A program made the translations under genes and the position numbers. DNA of 64,000 nucleotides from JARRLC01 sp050290865. Lineage in GTDB: Bacteria > Pseudomonadota > Alphaproteobacteria > Rhizobiales > Rhodomicrobiaceae. Position 1 is the stretch's first letter. Each line of letters starts with the position of its first letter. Location: the NCBI GenBank assembly GCA_050290865.1, contig JBNKIW010000002.1, forward strand, positions 177,924 through 241,923, written 5' to 3'. A model generated the notes under the pieces. That model had not been told where the DNA came from. It saw only the letters and a list, made by a program, of their open reading frames with translations, and ran no database searches. Below, in pieces: positions 34,392-43,738 of this stretch.

Positions 34392-35129
34392 CTAATGCGG
34401 CTCGCCGCTGCCATCGCCGAGGCCCGCGGAGAGTGCGGCGGTCAGTTCCTCCATGACCTCGGGCGGAATGGAGATCGTGCTCAGCTTGCCGGGTTCGCAG
34501 GCGGGCAGAAGATGCACTTCGGCCGTGCCATGTCTGGCCCTGTCGCCCTCCTGCGGGGTTCCGTCGAGCGTGCCCATGATCTCGGTTTCAAGCTCCGTCA
34601 GCAGTGTCGCCATCCGGCTCATGCCGCGCGTTGCCGCGTCCTGCGCCTCGCAGGCCTGTCTTATGTCATCCGCGCGCTCTGCAATCTCGCGCGCCACGCC
34701 CTGGAAGACACCCGCGGCCCGCAGTGCCGCTGCTGCCGTGTCGAGGCTCGCCGCCGCGGCCTTGACCGCGCGCGTCTCCTCCGCGATTGCCGCTGGCAGG
34801 CTGTCGAACGTAAAGCGCGGCAGGGGAAGCCAGCCCGGTGAACCTTCCCGTCGTTTTGCCCGCGCAATATCCTGGCGCGCGTCCAGAATATCCTCGCGCA
34901 AGGTTGCCAGCGTCTCCATGGGGATCAATTTGTCCACCGTATGGCCACTTTCACGCATTGCCGATTCCAGCCTGCCGATGGCATCCAGCAGCATATGTGT
35001 TTCGGCCGAGCGGTTGCGCTCAAGATAGGCGGAAAGAAACCAGCGGCCGCGGCTGGTTTCGCGTATGGCTTTCTCGATAGCGTCGTAATCCGCGGTGAGC
35101 GAGGCGATATTTGGCAGTTGTTGTGGCAT
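34392..35129 (-). CDS. Helical protein, possibly CheZ-like
   Basis: From ATG at 35129 the 245-residue protein begins MPQQLPNIASLTADYDAIEKAIRETSRGRWFLSAYLERNRSAETHMLLDAIGRLE. This opening occurs in a family of alphaproteobacterial proteins sometimes annotated as CheZ-type chemotaxis phosphatases. The rest is predicted helical with many Ala/Glu/Arg (ETRAVKAAAASLDTAAAALRAAG; ADDIRQACEAQDAATRGMSRMATLLTELETEIMGTL). I cannot identify the catalytic Asp/Gln pair of true CheZ with confidence. The chemoreceptor at 38390 is 3.3 kb away and not in the same operon. Confidence 0.5.
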   Translation of the reverse strand: MPQQLPNIASLTADYDAIEKAIRETSRGRWFLSAYLERNRSAETHMLLDAIGRLESAMRESGHTVDKLIPMETLATLREDILDARQDIARAKRREGSPGWLPLPRFTFDSLPAAIAEETRAVKAAAASLDTAAAALRAAGVFQGVAREIAERADDIRQACEAQDAATRGMSRMATLLTELETEIMGTLDGTPQEGDRARHGTAEVHLLPACEPGKLSTISIPPEVMEELTAALSAGLGDGSGEPH

Positions 35130-35401
35130 CGCTAATGTCCTGAAATCCGAAGTCCCCCTCACGCCGCGGCGAGGTCTGTCGCGAACTTCGGATTCGTGAA
35201 GGGCACCAGCAAGCTCGTAATCCGGTATGGTCCGGCCGAGAAGTCCGTTGAGCGCAGGTGTTGCCGAGGATGCGAGACGTTTTTCCGGCCGCCATGCCCG
35301 CCCTGCCTTGCGTGCCGCTCGCGAATGACGAAGTTCACAATCGGACTATGGGAGCAATATGTTAGCGATTGGTTTAACGCGCCGTGCAGAGTGTTGAAGA
35401 A

Positions 35402-36592
35402 ATGCGCGCCTGGGTGCGCGCACGCAGTTTCACTCTGCGCCTCGCCGGCTTTTACATCGCCGTCTTTCTCATCATCGGCTGCAACATGCCGTTCATGCCG
35501 GTGTGGTTGCGATGGCGGGGGCTCGACGATTGGCAGATCGCCGTGATCTACGCCATGCCGGTCATCCTGCGCCCGGTGTTCACCCCGGCGATGAGTTTTG
35601 CCGCCGACCGGGCAGGACAGCCGGGGACCATCTTGAAGATCCTGGCCTGGGGCAGCTTTCTGTCCGCGCTCACGCTGCCCTTCGTTTCCGGTTTTGCCGC
35701 AATCGGCATGGCCTATTTCATGTTCACGCTGTTCTGGATGTCGATTGTACCGCTGACGGAGGCGGTGGCGATGAACGGCGCACGCGACGGCCGCGGCGAA
35801 TACGGGCGGATAAGGTTGTGGGGGTCGATCAGCTTCGTGGTGATGAACCTGGCCGGCGGTGCCGCGGTGGACTTGTGGGGGCCGGCGGCGGCGATCGCTT
35901 TGTTCATCGGGTCTGCGTGCAGCGTGGTCGTCATGGTGAACTGGCTTCCCAAAACGAAACCGCCGCGCGAGGTGGCGCCGCGTGCCGTTCCGCGGATCAG
36001 ATTTGCGGACTTCGTGCAGCTTGTCCGCTCAAGCAATCTCTGGCTGTTTCTCGGCGCAACCTCAGCCGTGCAGAGCGCGCATTCGGTGTACTACATCTTC
36101 GGGACGCTGCACTGGCAGTCGGAGGGGATTTCGCCGCTGGTGATCGGCATGCTCTGGGCGACGGGCGTTATTACCGAGATTGCTCTGTTCGCTTATGCCG
36201 GGCAGGTCATCCGGCGCACCGGCGCGGTGCAACTCATCCTGGTCGGCGCCGCCGCGGCGGTGCTGCGCTGGGCTTTCACGGCAATGGACCCGCCGCTTGC
36301 GATCCTTTTTCCGCTCCAGGCGCTGCACGGCCTGACCTATGGCGCGGCGCATATCGGCGCCATGCAGTTCATGCGGGAGGCCGTGCCGGAACGCCTGGCG
36401 ATGTCGGTGCAGGGGCTTTACGCATCGGTGGCCATGGGGGTGGCCATGGGGCTGGTCAATCTCGCCGTGGGGCCGCTCTATCGCACCCTGGACGGCCGCG
36501 CCTATCTCGTCATGGCGGGATTGGGCGCCGCAGGTGTGGTGGCAAGCCTCGTGCTTCTGCGGCGCTGGCGAGGGGGCTTGCTGATGTTCTGA
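35402..36592 (+). CDS. MFS transporter (MFS_1-like, HcaT-type)
   Basis: About 396 residues with 12 predicted membrane helices. Features are FYIAVFLIIGCNMPFMPVWLRWRGLDDWQIAVIYAMPVILRPV, MSFAADRAGQPG (the loop 2-3 Asp-Arg), MNGARDGRGEYGRIRLWGSISFVVMNLAGG and GLTYGAAHIGAMQFM. These are typical of the MFS_1-like subgroup that includes the phenylpropionate carrier HcaT. The substrate is unknown. ATG at 35402 and GTG at 35384 are both possible starts. It is convergent with bacterioferritin. Confidence 0.82.
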   Translation: MRAWVRARSFTLRLAGFYIAVFLIIGCNMPFMPVWLRWRGLDDWQIAVIYAMPVILRPVFTPAMSFAADRAGQPGTILKILAWGSFLSALTLPFVSGFAAIGMAYFMFTLFWMSIVPLTEAVAMNGARDGRGEYGRIRLWGSISFVVMNLAGGAAVDLWGPAAAIALFIGSACSVVVMVNWLPKTKPPREVAPRAVPRIRFADFVQLVRSSNLWLFLGATSAVQSAHSVYYIFGTLHWQSEGISPLVIGMLWATGVITEIALFAYAGQVIRRTGAVQLILVGAAAAVLRWAFTAMDPPLAILFPLQALHGLTYGAAHIGAMQFMREAVPERLAMSVQGLYASVAMGVAMGLVNLAVGPLYRTLDGRAYLVMAGLGAAGVVASLVLLRRWRGGLLMF

Positions 36593-36604
36593 AGGGGCAG
36601 CGCC

Positions 36605-37084
36605 TCAGCTTGCGCCCGGCTCCGACTGGAGCAGGCCGTAATTCTCGGGACCAATCCGGTTCATCAGATCAATCTGGGTCTCCAGGAAGTCGATGTGCCC
36701 CTCTTCGTCTTTCAGGAGGCTCTCGAACAGCGCCATGGTGACATAATCGTCCTGCGTCCGGCATAACTCGCGGGCGGCGGTGTAGGTGTCGCGCGCGATG
36801 TGCTCACCCTTCAGATCGCATTCCAGCACCTCGCGGAGGTTCTCGCCGATCATGAGGGGCGCGACGGTCTGCAGGTTCGGGTGGCCTTCGAGGAAGAGGA
36901 TGCGATCGATGATCCGGTCGGCGTGGCCCATCTCTTCGATGGATTCCTCGCGCTCCTTTCTGGCGAGCTTGGCGTACCCCCAGTCGGCGAGCAGCCGGTA
37001 ATGCAGCCAATACTGGTTGACGGCCCCCAGTTCGAGTTGCAGGGCGTTGTTCAACGCGTTGATGACCTCGGCCTTCCCCTTCAT
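36605..37084 (-). CDS. bfr: Bacterioferritin
   Basis: The 159-residue heme-containing ferritin stores iron in a 24-subunit shell. Ferroxidase ligands E18 (NALQLELGAVNQYWLH), E51 and H54 and the heme-ligand M52 are all present in SIEEMGHADRIIDRILFLEGHPNLQ; the second half has DYVTMALFESLLKDEEGHIDFLETQ. Length and residues are fully standard. The bacterioferritin-associated ferredoxin gene lies 128 bases upstream on the same strand, which supports regulated iron release. Confidence 0.96.
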   Translation of the reverse strand: MKGKAEVINALNNALQLELGAVNQYWLHYRLLADWGYAKLARKEREESIEEMGHADRIIDRILFLEGHPNLQTVAPLMIGENLREVLECDLKGEHIARDTYTAARELCRTQDDYVTMALFESLLKDEEGHIDFLETQIDLMNRIGPENYGLLQSEPGAS

Positions 37085-37212
37085 GTGCGGATGCTCCCTT
37101 GTGCGGCGCGGAATGCCAGTGGCGGCAGCGCGTAATGAAACAGGATGGAGCTAGATCTGCAACCTGTGATTGCGCTGCCGCAGGCTTGTGCGCACAGGAG
37201 AATGGCGGGACG

Positions 37213-37470
37213 TTACGCGGTGGGAAGCTCTTGTGACGACGGGGCAGCGCTTTGAACCTCGTCCCCGGTCCGGGCACGGGCGCCGGCTTCGTCAGCCCCA
37301 GGGACAAATTGCGCAACCAGTGCCGCGCAGCGCCCGCAGTGCGGTCTGACGCCGAGCGCGTCATATACTGCCGCCGCGGTCACGGGCGCGCCGGGGGTCG
37401 CCTCGGCGAGTTCGGCGCAGGCGCGGGCAATCTCACGATGCCCGATGCGGTTGCAATGACAGATGATCAC
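37213..37470 (-). CDS. bfd: Bacterioferritin-associated ferredoxin
   Basis: The 85-residue protein starts MIICHCNRIGHREI and has four cysteines arranged as CHC near the N-terminus and CGRC in VRPHCGRCAALV, the 2Fe-2S ligand pattern of Bfd. It reduces the ferric core of bacterioferritin through its heme, releasing iron. The C-terminal ~25 residues (GARARTGDEVQSAAPSSQ) are an unusual low-complexity extension beyond the Bfd fold. It lies directly upstream of bfr. Confidence 0.92.
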   Translation of the reverse strand: MIICHCNRIGHREIARACAELAEATPGAPVTAAAVYDALGVRPHCGRCAALVAQFVPGADEAGARARTGDEVQSAAPSSQELPTA

Positions 37471-37668
37471 GGTTAACGCCCCGGAAACGCTTCTGGCGCA
37501 ACGCCGCCATCTGGTTCTTGATCTGTTTTGTCAGGATAACACCTGCACGTATTGGTTGACAAGAAATTCCTGTGCGTCGTACGCGATCAACCTGCGCGCC
37601 GCCGCAAAAAGGTCCGCTGGGGATGAGTATATGCAGCGGGAACGGGGTCTGGGACAGGGGATAGCTTG

Positions 37669-38319
37669 GTGACGTTTGTTTTCGTGACGGTGTTTTGGGT
37701 CTTCTCGGTGTGCCTTCATGAGTACGGACATGCCATCGTCGCCTATTTCGGCGGCGATACGAGTGTGAAGGAGAAGGGCTATCTGAGCCTGAACCCGGTC
37801 CACTACATGAACCCGATGTATTCCATCCTCATGCCGCTCCTGTTCCTCCTGCTCGGCGGCCTCGGGCTGCCCGGTGGCGCCGTGTACATCAACGACAGCC
37901 GGCTTCGCAGCAAATACTGGTCGATCGGGGTTTCACTCGCCGGCCCCGCTACGAACCTGCTTCTCGCCTTCCTCCTCGCCTTCGCGTTGCAATTCGAAAC
38001 GGTGATGCAGAGCAACGTCGCGCCGACGCTCGCTTTTCTGGTCTGGCTTCAGGTTTCGGCGGTGGTGTTCAACCTGATCCCGATCCCGCCGCTGGACGGC
38101 TACCGCGCCCTGTCCGTGTTCCTTTCGCCGCAGACCCGCGATCAATTCGACGGCGTCGCCAATATGGCGATCTGGCTCCTGTTCGCGCTGTTTCTGCTCT
38201 CCCGCGAATTCGCCACGATGTTTTTCGGTGTCATTTCCGGCTTCACGTCCGACATGGGCGTGCCGTCGTCGCTGATCGTGCAGGGCTGGCGCGATTTCTT
38301 CTTCTGGACCATGAGATAG
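37669..38319 (+). CDS. Site-2 protease-like zinc metalloprotease (M50 family)
   Basis: The ~216-residue membrane protein carries HEYGH (residues ~17-21) in its first helix, the M50 zinc site, and NLIPIPPLDGYRAL, the second conserved motif with the third ligand Asp. Five or six membrane helices are predicted. It belongs to the short M50 branch without PDZ domain. The substrate is unknown. The start is TTG at 37666 or GTG at 37669; the sequence GGGGACAGGGG lies just upstream. Confidence 0.85.
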   Translation: MTFVFVTVFWVFSVCLHEYGHAIVAYFGGDTSVKEKGYLSLNPVHYMNPMYSILMPLLFLLLGGLGLPGGAVYINDSRLRSKYWSIGVSLAGPATNLLLAFLLAFALQFETVMQSNVAPTLAFLVWLQVSAVVFNLIPIPPLDGYRALSVFLSPQTRDQFDGVANMAIWLLFALFLLSREFATMFFGVISGFTSDMGVPSSLIVQGWRDFFFWTMR

Positions 38320-38389
38320 GCGCAGTGCGAGGGGCGAAGGACGTCCGGGCCGGGCACCTTTTTCGCGCCGACGCCGCGCAAACGCCGCC

Positions 38390-40012
38390 TCACGCGGCTG
38401 CCTTGCGGCCTCCGCCCTGCGTTTCCTGTGCCGTCAGCGCTTCCGAGAACCGATCGAGCTGCGTGACCACCTCCGAACTCGCCTCATTGAGCCTGGCGAG
38501 CGCGGTCATGGCTCCGGCCGTATCGTTTGTCTCGTGGGCCTCGAGCGCCATCCTGGCTGCGCTGTGCACCTGCTCGTGTGGCGCGATGATCCCGGTGAAA
38601 GCCGGCATCCGAAGAACCGCCGGGTCCCTGACGCCGTCATACCATTTTCCCAGACGGCAGCCGTGATGGTCCGGGACCTCGTTGGCCCGCCACGCGGCAT
38701 AGCCCATCACGGCATCCATGACGCGTTTCTTGAACAGCACGTGGTCGATCTTCGCCATCTCGCACAGCGAGCGGGGGTCGCCCTCGGCATGCCAGGTCTT
38801 GGCTTTCGCCGAGAACCGGTCATTATTCGAGCGCAGGACCTCGGACACCGTGGTGAGACGCTTCTCGTTCTCGGTCGCGGTGCTGGCCACCTGCTCGATG
38901 TTGCGCGAGATTTCGAGCGTGGCTTCCTTCTGCTGTCCGAGGATGGATGAGATCCCCTGCATCCTCTCGGACACGTCGGTGACCTGTCCGGCAATCTCGT
39001 CCATGACCCCGGCGGCCTCAGTGATTGCGCTCTGGCCATCGCCGACGGCGGTTTTCGAGCGCTCCATGTTGGTCAGGATCATGTTCATGCCGTCGCGCAG
39101 TGCGCCGATGCGCTGAGAGATATCCTCGGTCGATTTCGAGGTCTGCGTCGCCAGCCCCTTCACCTCGGATGCGACGACCGCGAAACCCTTCCCGGCCTCT
39201 CCCGCGCGCGCCGCCTCGATCGTCGCGTTGAGAGCGAGAAGGTTGGTCTGGTGCGCAATGGTTTCGATGACCGTAAGGATCTGCTCGATCTGTTCGGAAG
39301 CCTGCTTCAGGCCGTCCACACTGGAAGCGGTATCGTCCACGGCGACCGCGATGTTCTGAATGGCCGTATCGACACGGCCCATCGCGTTGCGGCCGCTGCC
39401 AACGGTATTGTCGGCGGCCGCGGCGTTGTGGGCGGCGCCTTCGCTGTTGCTGGTGATCTCCTCGACCGAGGCCACGAGTTCGGTGGTCGCCGAGGCGATC
39501 ATCTGCGCCCGTTCGGTGAGATCGCGCGTGTTGCGGCCGAGGAAGGTGAGGTCCATGGCGATATCGTTGACGGCGCCGATCATGTCCGAGCCAAGCTGAA
39601 GGAAAGCGAAATTCTGGTTCTTCGCCGCCGCAGCCTCCTGCTGGATCGCCGCTTTCTGGCCTCCCGGTTGCTCCGACTCCGCCTGGCTGTCGCGAAGCCT
39701 GATCAAGCTCCGGGCCAGACCGCCGAGCTCATCGCTCTTCTCGGCATGAGGAACTTTCGCGTCGCGCTCACCTCTTGCCATGGCACTCGCGGATTCCGTC
39801 ATCGCCTGGATGGGATTGGCGATCCCGCTGGCCGCGAACCCTATGCCGGCCACTCCTGCGGCGGCGCCCGCCACGATGGCGAGCCATGCGACGGTCTGGA
39901 CGGCGGTGTCACCCTCAGCGGCACTGCTGAGCATGAACGCCCCCTGAGCCACCGAGCACATCAGCAGCACTCCGATGATGATGAAGAGAGTGTGTCTGAT
40001 GGATAGCGGCAT
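38390..40012 (-). CDS. Methyl-accepting chemotaxis protein with CZB domain
   Basis: The 540-residue protein has two N-terminal membrane helices (7-29 and ~41-62) with only a short loop between them, so no classic periplasmic sensor. A HAMP-like segment follows (ANPIQAMTESASAMARGERDAKVP), then the MCP signalling domain with IETIAHQTNLLALNATIEAARAGEAGKGFAVVASEVKGLA. The C-terminal chemoreceptor zinc-binding (CZB) domain is KIDHVLFKKRV, HHGCRLGKWYDG and PHEQVHSAA, giving the His3Cys zinc site. CZB domains are linked to zinc and oxidant (HOCl) sensing, so this is probably a cytosolic sensor anchored to the membrane. The ligand is inferred. Confidence 0.9.
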   Translation of the reverse strand: MPLSIRHTLFIIIGVLLMCSVAQGAFMLSSAAEGDTAVQTVAWLAIVAGAAAGVAGIGFAASGIANPIQAMTESASAMARGERDAKVPHAEKSDELGGLARSLIRLRDSQAESEQPGGQKAAIQQEAAAAKNQNFAFLQLGSDMIGAVNDIAMDLTFLGRNTRDLTERAQMIASATTELVASVEEITSNSEGAAHNAAAADNTVGSGRNAMGRVDTAIQNIAVAVDDTASSVDGLKQASEQIEQILTVIETIAHQTNLLALNATIEAARAGEAGKGFAVVASEVKGLATQTSKSTEDISQRIGALRDGMNMILTNMERSKTAVGDGQSAITEAAGVMDEIAGQVTDVSERMQGISSILGQQKEATLEISRNIEQVASTATENEKRLTTVSEVLRSNNDRFSAKAKTWHAEGDPRSLCEMAKIDHVLFKKRVMDAVMGYAAWRANEVPDHHGCRLGKWYDGVRDPAVLRMPAFTGIIAPHEQVHSAARMALEAHETNDTAGAMTALARLNEASSEVVTQLDRFSEALTAQETQGGGRKAAA

Positions 40013-40331
40013 GAGATATGCCTTTCCCGCTTTGAAGCGTTGAGCGCGTTCGTCGCTGATCTTTGGTTGTCAACTCCTCATCGCACACCCCGTTGAATTA
40101 AGGCTGAAAATGGTGTCGCAAATTGAACCGATCCTGGCACGCCGCGGGCCGCCGCTCTTGGCTCGCGCGGGATCCCTGTCACTTATTCGCCACAGCGATG
40201 ACACATTCAGTGGGAGACGCCACACTGCCGCATCCCACTCCCGCGGGGGCATGCCATACAATGGGGCCATGGCCAGCCCGGGGGCGGGCTAGGCTGGGGC
40301 AATTTTTTTGGGCAAACATTGAGGGAGTATT
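40013..40331. other. Divergent intergenic region between the chemoreceptor and the outer-membrane protein
   Basis: These 319 bases should hold the promoters of both divergent genes. A GAGGGAG ribosome site lies at 40321-40327 before the outer-membrane gene. I see no clear -35/-10 pair that I would defend, and no small gene. Confidence 0.4.
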
Positions 40332-41123
40332 ATGCGGAAAGTTGCGTGTGCTGCTGTTCTGGCAGCGTGTTTCGGTGTGGCCGGCGTTGCGCAGGCGGCC
40401 GATCTCAGTTATCCGGGCAGCCTCAAGGACGGGCCGTACTGGTCGCCGGCGGCGCTGTGGAGCGGGCTTTATGTTGGCGGACATATCGGCGGCGCGTGGG
40501 GTGATGTCGATGTGACGGATACTTACGAGTTCCCAATCGATCCAACCGTGGAGAGCAGCCTGAGCACAACGGGACTGATTGGCGGTGCTCAGATTGGATA
40601 TAACATTCAACGCGGGCGCATCGTGTACGGCATTGAAGGCGATCTCGGATATCTCAGTTTATCTGAGAGCAAGGCCGTTGCGCTGCAGAGAAATTTGAGC
40701 GCTGCGTATGAGTTATCTGGCGGTTTGTATGGTGACCTGACGGGGCGTCTTGGCTATGCGGCTGACAAAACTCTTTTCTACATAAAGGGCGGCGCCGCGT
40801 TTCTGAATATGGACTATAACTCCCAGTACGATGGCAAGTACTACGACCAAAAACCCAGATATGATTTCAGCCACAGCAAGACTATGTGGGGGTGGACGCT
40901 CGGCGCGGGTGTAGAGCATAAGCTGAGTCCGTCCCTGTCACTCAAAGCGGAATATCAGCACTTCGATTTCGGCAGCGCTTCCTTCGAGCACGTGGAAGCA
41001 AAGCCCAATAACAGCTATAGTTGGCCGTACTTGACTACCAACGCCGAAATTTCGCCGACGGTTGATGCCGTCAAACTCGGCGTGAACTACAACCTCAACG
41101 GCACCGGCGCCGCGCTGAAATAA
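40332..41123 (+). CDS. Outer-membrane beta-barrel protein (Omp25/31-like)
   Basis: A signal peptide, MRKVACAAVLAACFGVAGVAQAADLS, precedes a 240-residue mature barrel. It shows WSGLYVGGHIGGAWGDVD near the N-terminus, repeated alternating beta-strand patterns (GRIVYGIEGDLGYLSL; GDLTGRLGYAADKTLFYIKGGAAFL; WGWTLGAGVEHKLSPSLSLKAEYQHFDFG) and the terminal VDAVKLGVNYNL. This is the Omp25/31 family common in Hyphomicrobiales. A strong terminator follows. Confidence 0.88.
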   Translation: MRKVACAAVLAACFGVAGVAQAADLSYPGSLKDGPYWSPAALWSGLYVGGHIGGAWGDVDVTDTYEFPIDPTVESSLSTTGLIGGAQIGYNIQRGRIVYGIEGDLGYLSLSESKAVALQRNLSAAYELSGGLYGDLTGRLGYAADKTLFYIKGGAAFLNMDYNSQYDGKYYDQKPRYDFSHSKTMWGWTLGAGVEHKLSPSLSLKAEYQHFDFGSASFEHVEAKPNNSYSWPYLTTNAEISPTVDAVKLGVNYNLNGTGAALK

Positions 41124-41187
41124 ATTCCACGACTTGCCATCGGCTGCGCGTAATGCGGACTGGGGGCGGCCGGTGACGTGAGAAGAG

Positions 41188-41215
41188 GGCGGGGATCAGG
41201 ATCCCCGCCTTTTTT
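41188..41215 (+). terminator. Intrinsic terminator after the outer-membrane protein gene
   Basis: GGCGGGGAT (41188-41196) pairs perfectly with ATCCCCGCC (41201-41209) around CAGG, and six Ts follow at 41210-41215. It lies 65 bases after the beta-barrel stop, just before the convergent tadD 3' end. Confidence 0.9.
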
Positions 41216-41242
41216 GCCTCTGCCGCCCGCGCGCCCGTCTCG

Positions 41243-41755
41243 TCAGCCGGACCGGCCCGCCTTGGCTTCCCAGCGCTCCAGCAGATCCATATTGTTGCGG
41301 ATATAGGGGTTTTGCGGAGCGGCGGCGGCGGCGGCGTTCAGTGTCTGGCGCGCGGTGCGGAAGTCGCCCTTCAGCATCTGGTGATAGGCCAGATTGTTCA
41401 GCACCGTCGGCGTATGCCCGGTGATCTTGACCAGCGCCGCATAGGCCCGGTCGGCATGGTCGAAGCGCTTCAGCCGGTCATAGGACGCCGCCAGCCCCAG
41501 CCACGCCTCGGCATTGTCGTGCCGCTCCTCGATGGCCTGCCGGTAATACCGTTCGGCGCGGCCGTAATTGCCGTTGCGATAGGCAGACTTGCCCTTGTCC
41601 AGCCACACCTGCTCCGGCCCGTTGCCGAAGGAGGACGTGTCCGTGATGCCGCTCCCGATCGCGGTTTCCGGCTCCGAACCATCTGTTAGCAGACATCCGC
41701 TGTTGACGAGCGCGAGCACCGCCACCGCAGCTGATTTCCAGAGATTTCCTCTCAT
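41243..41755 (-). CDS. tadD: Tad pilus TPR lipoprotein TadD
   Basis: From ATG at 41755 the 170-residue protein has a signal peptide with lipobox (LALVNSGC) and three tetratricopeptide-like repeats (DKGKSAYRNGNYGRAERYYRQAIEERHDNAEAWLGLAASYDRLKRFDHADRAYAAL; TPTVLNNLAYHQMLKGDFRTARQTLNAAAAAAPQNP). TadD is the pilotin-like TPR lipoprotein of Tad/Flp pilus systems. It ends the tad operon on the minus strand. Confidence 0.85.
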   Translation of the reverse strand: MRGNLWKSAAVAVLALVNSGCLLTDGSEPETAIGSGITDTSSFGNGPEQVWLDKGKSAYRNGNYGRAERYYRQAIEERHDNAEAWLGLAASYDRLKRFDHADRAYAALVKITGHTPTVLNNLAYHQMLKGDFRTARQTLNAAAAAAPQNPYIRNNMDLLERWEAKAGRSG

Positions 41756-41777
41756 TGTGGCCCCCCGAGGCATAAGA

Positions 41778-42782
41778 TTAAAACAAAGCGTTCTTTATTC
41801 TGACGATTACCGGCAACGCGACGACGACCAGCATGACCGGGAAAACGTAGAGCCCCAGCGGAAGCGTCAGCTTGACCGGCAGGGCGTATGCTTTTTCTTC
41901 GGCGCGCGACAGACGCTTGTCGCGCATCTCGTCCGAATAGACGCGCAGCGCGTCACCGATGCTGGTGCCGAGCTGCTCGGTCTGCTGCAGGAGGGAGCCG
42001 AGGCTGGCGACCTCCTCCAGATTGGTGCGGCGCCAGAGATTGGTTATGGCGTCGGACAATGTGGAGCCGGCGCGCAGCTCCAGGCTCACCAGATAGATGT
42101 TGGCGCCGAGATAGGGGTAGGTGTGCGAGATTTCGCGGCTGATGCGGTCGATCGCGGCGCGCGGGCTGAGCCCCGCCTCGGTGCAGATCACCATCAGGTC
42201 CATGAAATCCGGGAAACCGTTCCGGCACTGCAACTGCAGCATGCGCTGCCGCTGAAGCAGGTAGCGGCCGGGCAGGAAATAGCCCGCCGCCAGCGCCGCC
42301 ATGAGCACGGTGAATTTCGTCGATGGCGTCAGCGACACCTCGAACAGCGTCAGGAGCGTATGCGCAATGAAAGGCAGCGTGACCGCCAGACTGAAACGGA
42401 TCGCCTGGAACCACGTCGCGGCGCTGGCACCGAAGAACCCGGCGCTGACGAGGGCGCGGCTGAGCTTCGACGCCTCGCTTTCGCGTTCCTTGGCTTTCTG
42501 GCCGCGCTCGACGCTTGAGAGCAGCGAGGCGTTGGCAATGGCGTTCTGGAAGCGCAGCGAACGCGACATGACCTCCCAGTCCTGCTCCGGGGCGACATCG
42601 TCCGCGCTGGTGATGCGCTCCAGCGAGGCGCGCTTGCGGATGTCCGTCCGCCGCTTGACGATGTCGCTGACCACCAGCACCAGGAGAAAGATGAACATGA
42701 ACACGAAAAAGACCGCCCCGAACAGGGCGACCCCGTTCGCGCCATTCTGGCCAGGAAATATCGTGTTCAGTATTTCTTGCAT
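41778..42782 (-). CDS. tadC: Tad inner-membrane platform protein TadC
   Basis: The 334-residue type II secretion F-family protein has an N-terminal helix (ALFGAVFFVFMFIFLLVLVVSDIV), a cytosolic region, and the F domain FPDFMDLMVICTEAGLSPRAAIDRISREI and SLGSLLQQTEQLGTSIGDALRVYSDEMRDKRLSRAEEKAYALPVKLTLPLGLYVFPVM. It works with TadB as the pilus assembly platform. It overlaps the tadB stop by one base. Confidence 0.93.
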   Translation of the reverse strand: MQEILNTIFPGQNGANGVALFGAVFFVFMFIFLLVLVVSDIVKRRTDIRKRASLERITSADDVAPEQDWEVMSRSLRFQNAIANASLLSSVERGQKAKERESEASKLSRALVSAGFFGASAATWFQAIRFSLAVTLPFIAHTLLTLFEVSLTPSTKFTVLMAALAAGYFLPGRYLLQRQRMLQLQCRNGFPDFMDLMVICTEAGLSPRAAIDRISREISHTYPYLGANIYLVSLELRAGSTLSDAITNLWRRTNLEEVASLGSLLQQTEQLGTSIGDALRVYSDEMRDKRLSRAEEKAYALPVKLTLPLGLYVFPVMLVVVALPVIVRIKNALF

Positions 42783-43738
42783 CAGACGCTGAACTTCACC
42801 ATTCGATACATGATCACATCACCGACAAGCATCCAGAAGAGCGCGAGGCCGAGCGCCGGTTTCACGTAAGGCTCGTTCCAGACCAGCCCGTAATAGGTCG
42901 GCGCGATCACCCACAGGATGCCGAACAGCATCACCGGCATGATGCTGAGGAATATCGCCGAATAGCGCCCCTCCGCTGACAGCGCCTTCGCCTTGCGGCG
43001 CAGCTTGAAGCGGTCGCGGATCACGCGCCCGAGATTGGCGAGGATTTCGGCGAGGTTGCCGCCCATCTTCGCCTGTATCGCAACGGCGAGCACGATGAGC
43101 GAAAGATCCGCCTGCCCCACGCGGGACCGCAGATTGACCATCGCCGTCTCAAGATCGAGGCCATAGGTGAGCTCGGCGGCGGTCAGCCCGAATTCGCCCC
43201 CCACCGGGTCGGGCATCTGCTTGGCAACCGTGCTGATGGCCACGGGAACCGCGTGCCCCGCCTTGAGGCCGCGGACGAACACGTCCAGCGCATCGGGAAG
43301 CTGCGTCTCGAATTTGCGCTGCCGGGAGTCGCGAAGCGATTTCAGCACCAGGAGCGGTATGCCGAAGCCGACGAGGCACGCCAGGGCCACGGCCAGCAGC
43401 CGCCCCGTGCCCACCAGCAGCGCGACGAAAAACGTGCCCGTTCCCAGGAGCGCCATGGAGAAAAGCACGCCGTGAACGCCGATCGTCACGCCCGACTGCA
43501 GGATGAGCCGGTTCAGGGGAATGAACGGCAGCGTGTAATGCCCCTCGGCGGACAGGCTGCGATCGCGGCGGATGCGCGTCAGCTCGCTCTGGCCGGGCGT
43601 CTCGGGCTCTGCATTGCCGAGGCGGCGGTCCACCTGCTGGCGCAGCGAGCGGTGCGACGACAGAATGAGGTAGACGGCGTTCACCGCAAGCAGAACGGAG
43701 ACGAAGATCAGGACGGGAACGAGTTGGTCAGGTCTCAT
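42782..43738 (-). CDS. tadB: Tad inner-membrane platform protein TadB
   Basis: The 318-residue type II secretion F-family protein has QLPDALDVFVRGLKAGHAVPVAISTVAKQMPDPVGGEFGLTAAELTYGLDLETAMVNL and LAVAIQAKMGGNLAEILANLGRVIRDRFKLRRKAKALSAEGRYSAI, followed by two C-terminal membrane helices. It pairs with TadC to form the platform on which the CpaF ATPase acts. Four-base overlap with cpaF suggests translational coupling. Confidence 0.93.
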   Translation of the reverse strand: MRPDQLVPVLIFVSVLLAVNAVYLILSSHRSLRQQVDRRLGNAEPETPGQSELTRIRRDRSLSAEGHYTLPFIPLNRLILQSGVTIGVHGVLFSMALLGTGTFFVALLVGTGRLLAVALACLVGFGIPLLVLKSLRDSRQRKFETQLPDALDVFVRGLKAGHAVPVAISTVAKQMPDPVGGEFGLTAAELTYGLDLETAMVNLRSRVGQADLSLIVLAVAIQAKMGGNLAEILANLGRVIRDRFKLRRKAKALSAEGRYSAIFLSIMPVMLFGILWVIAPTYYGLVWNEPYVKPALGLALFWMLVGDVIMYRMVKFSV

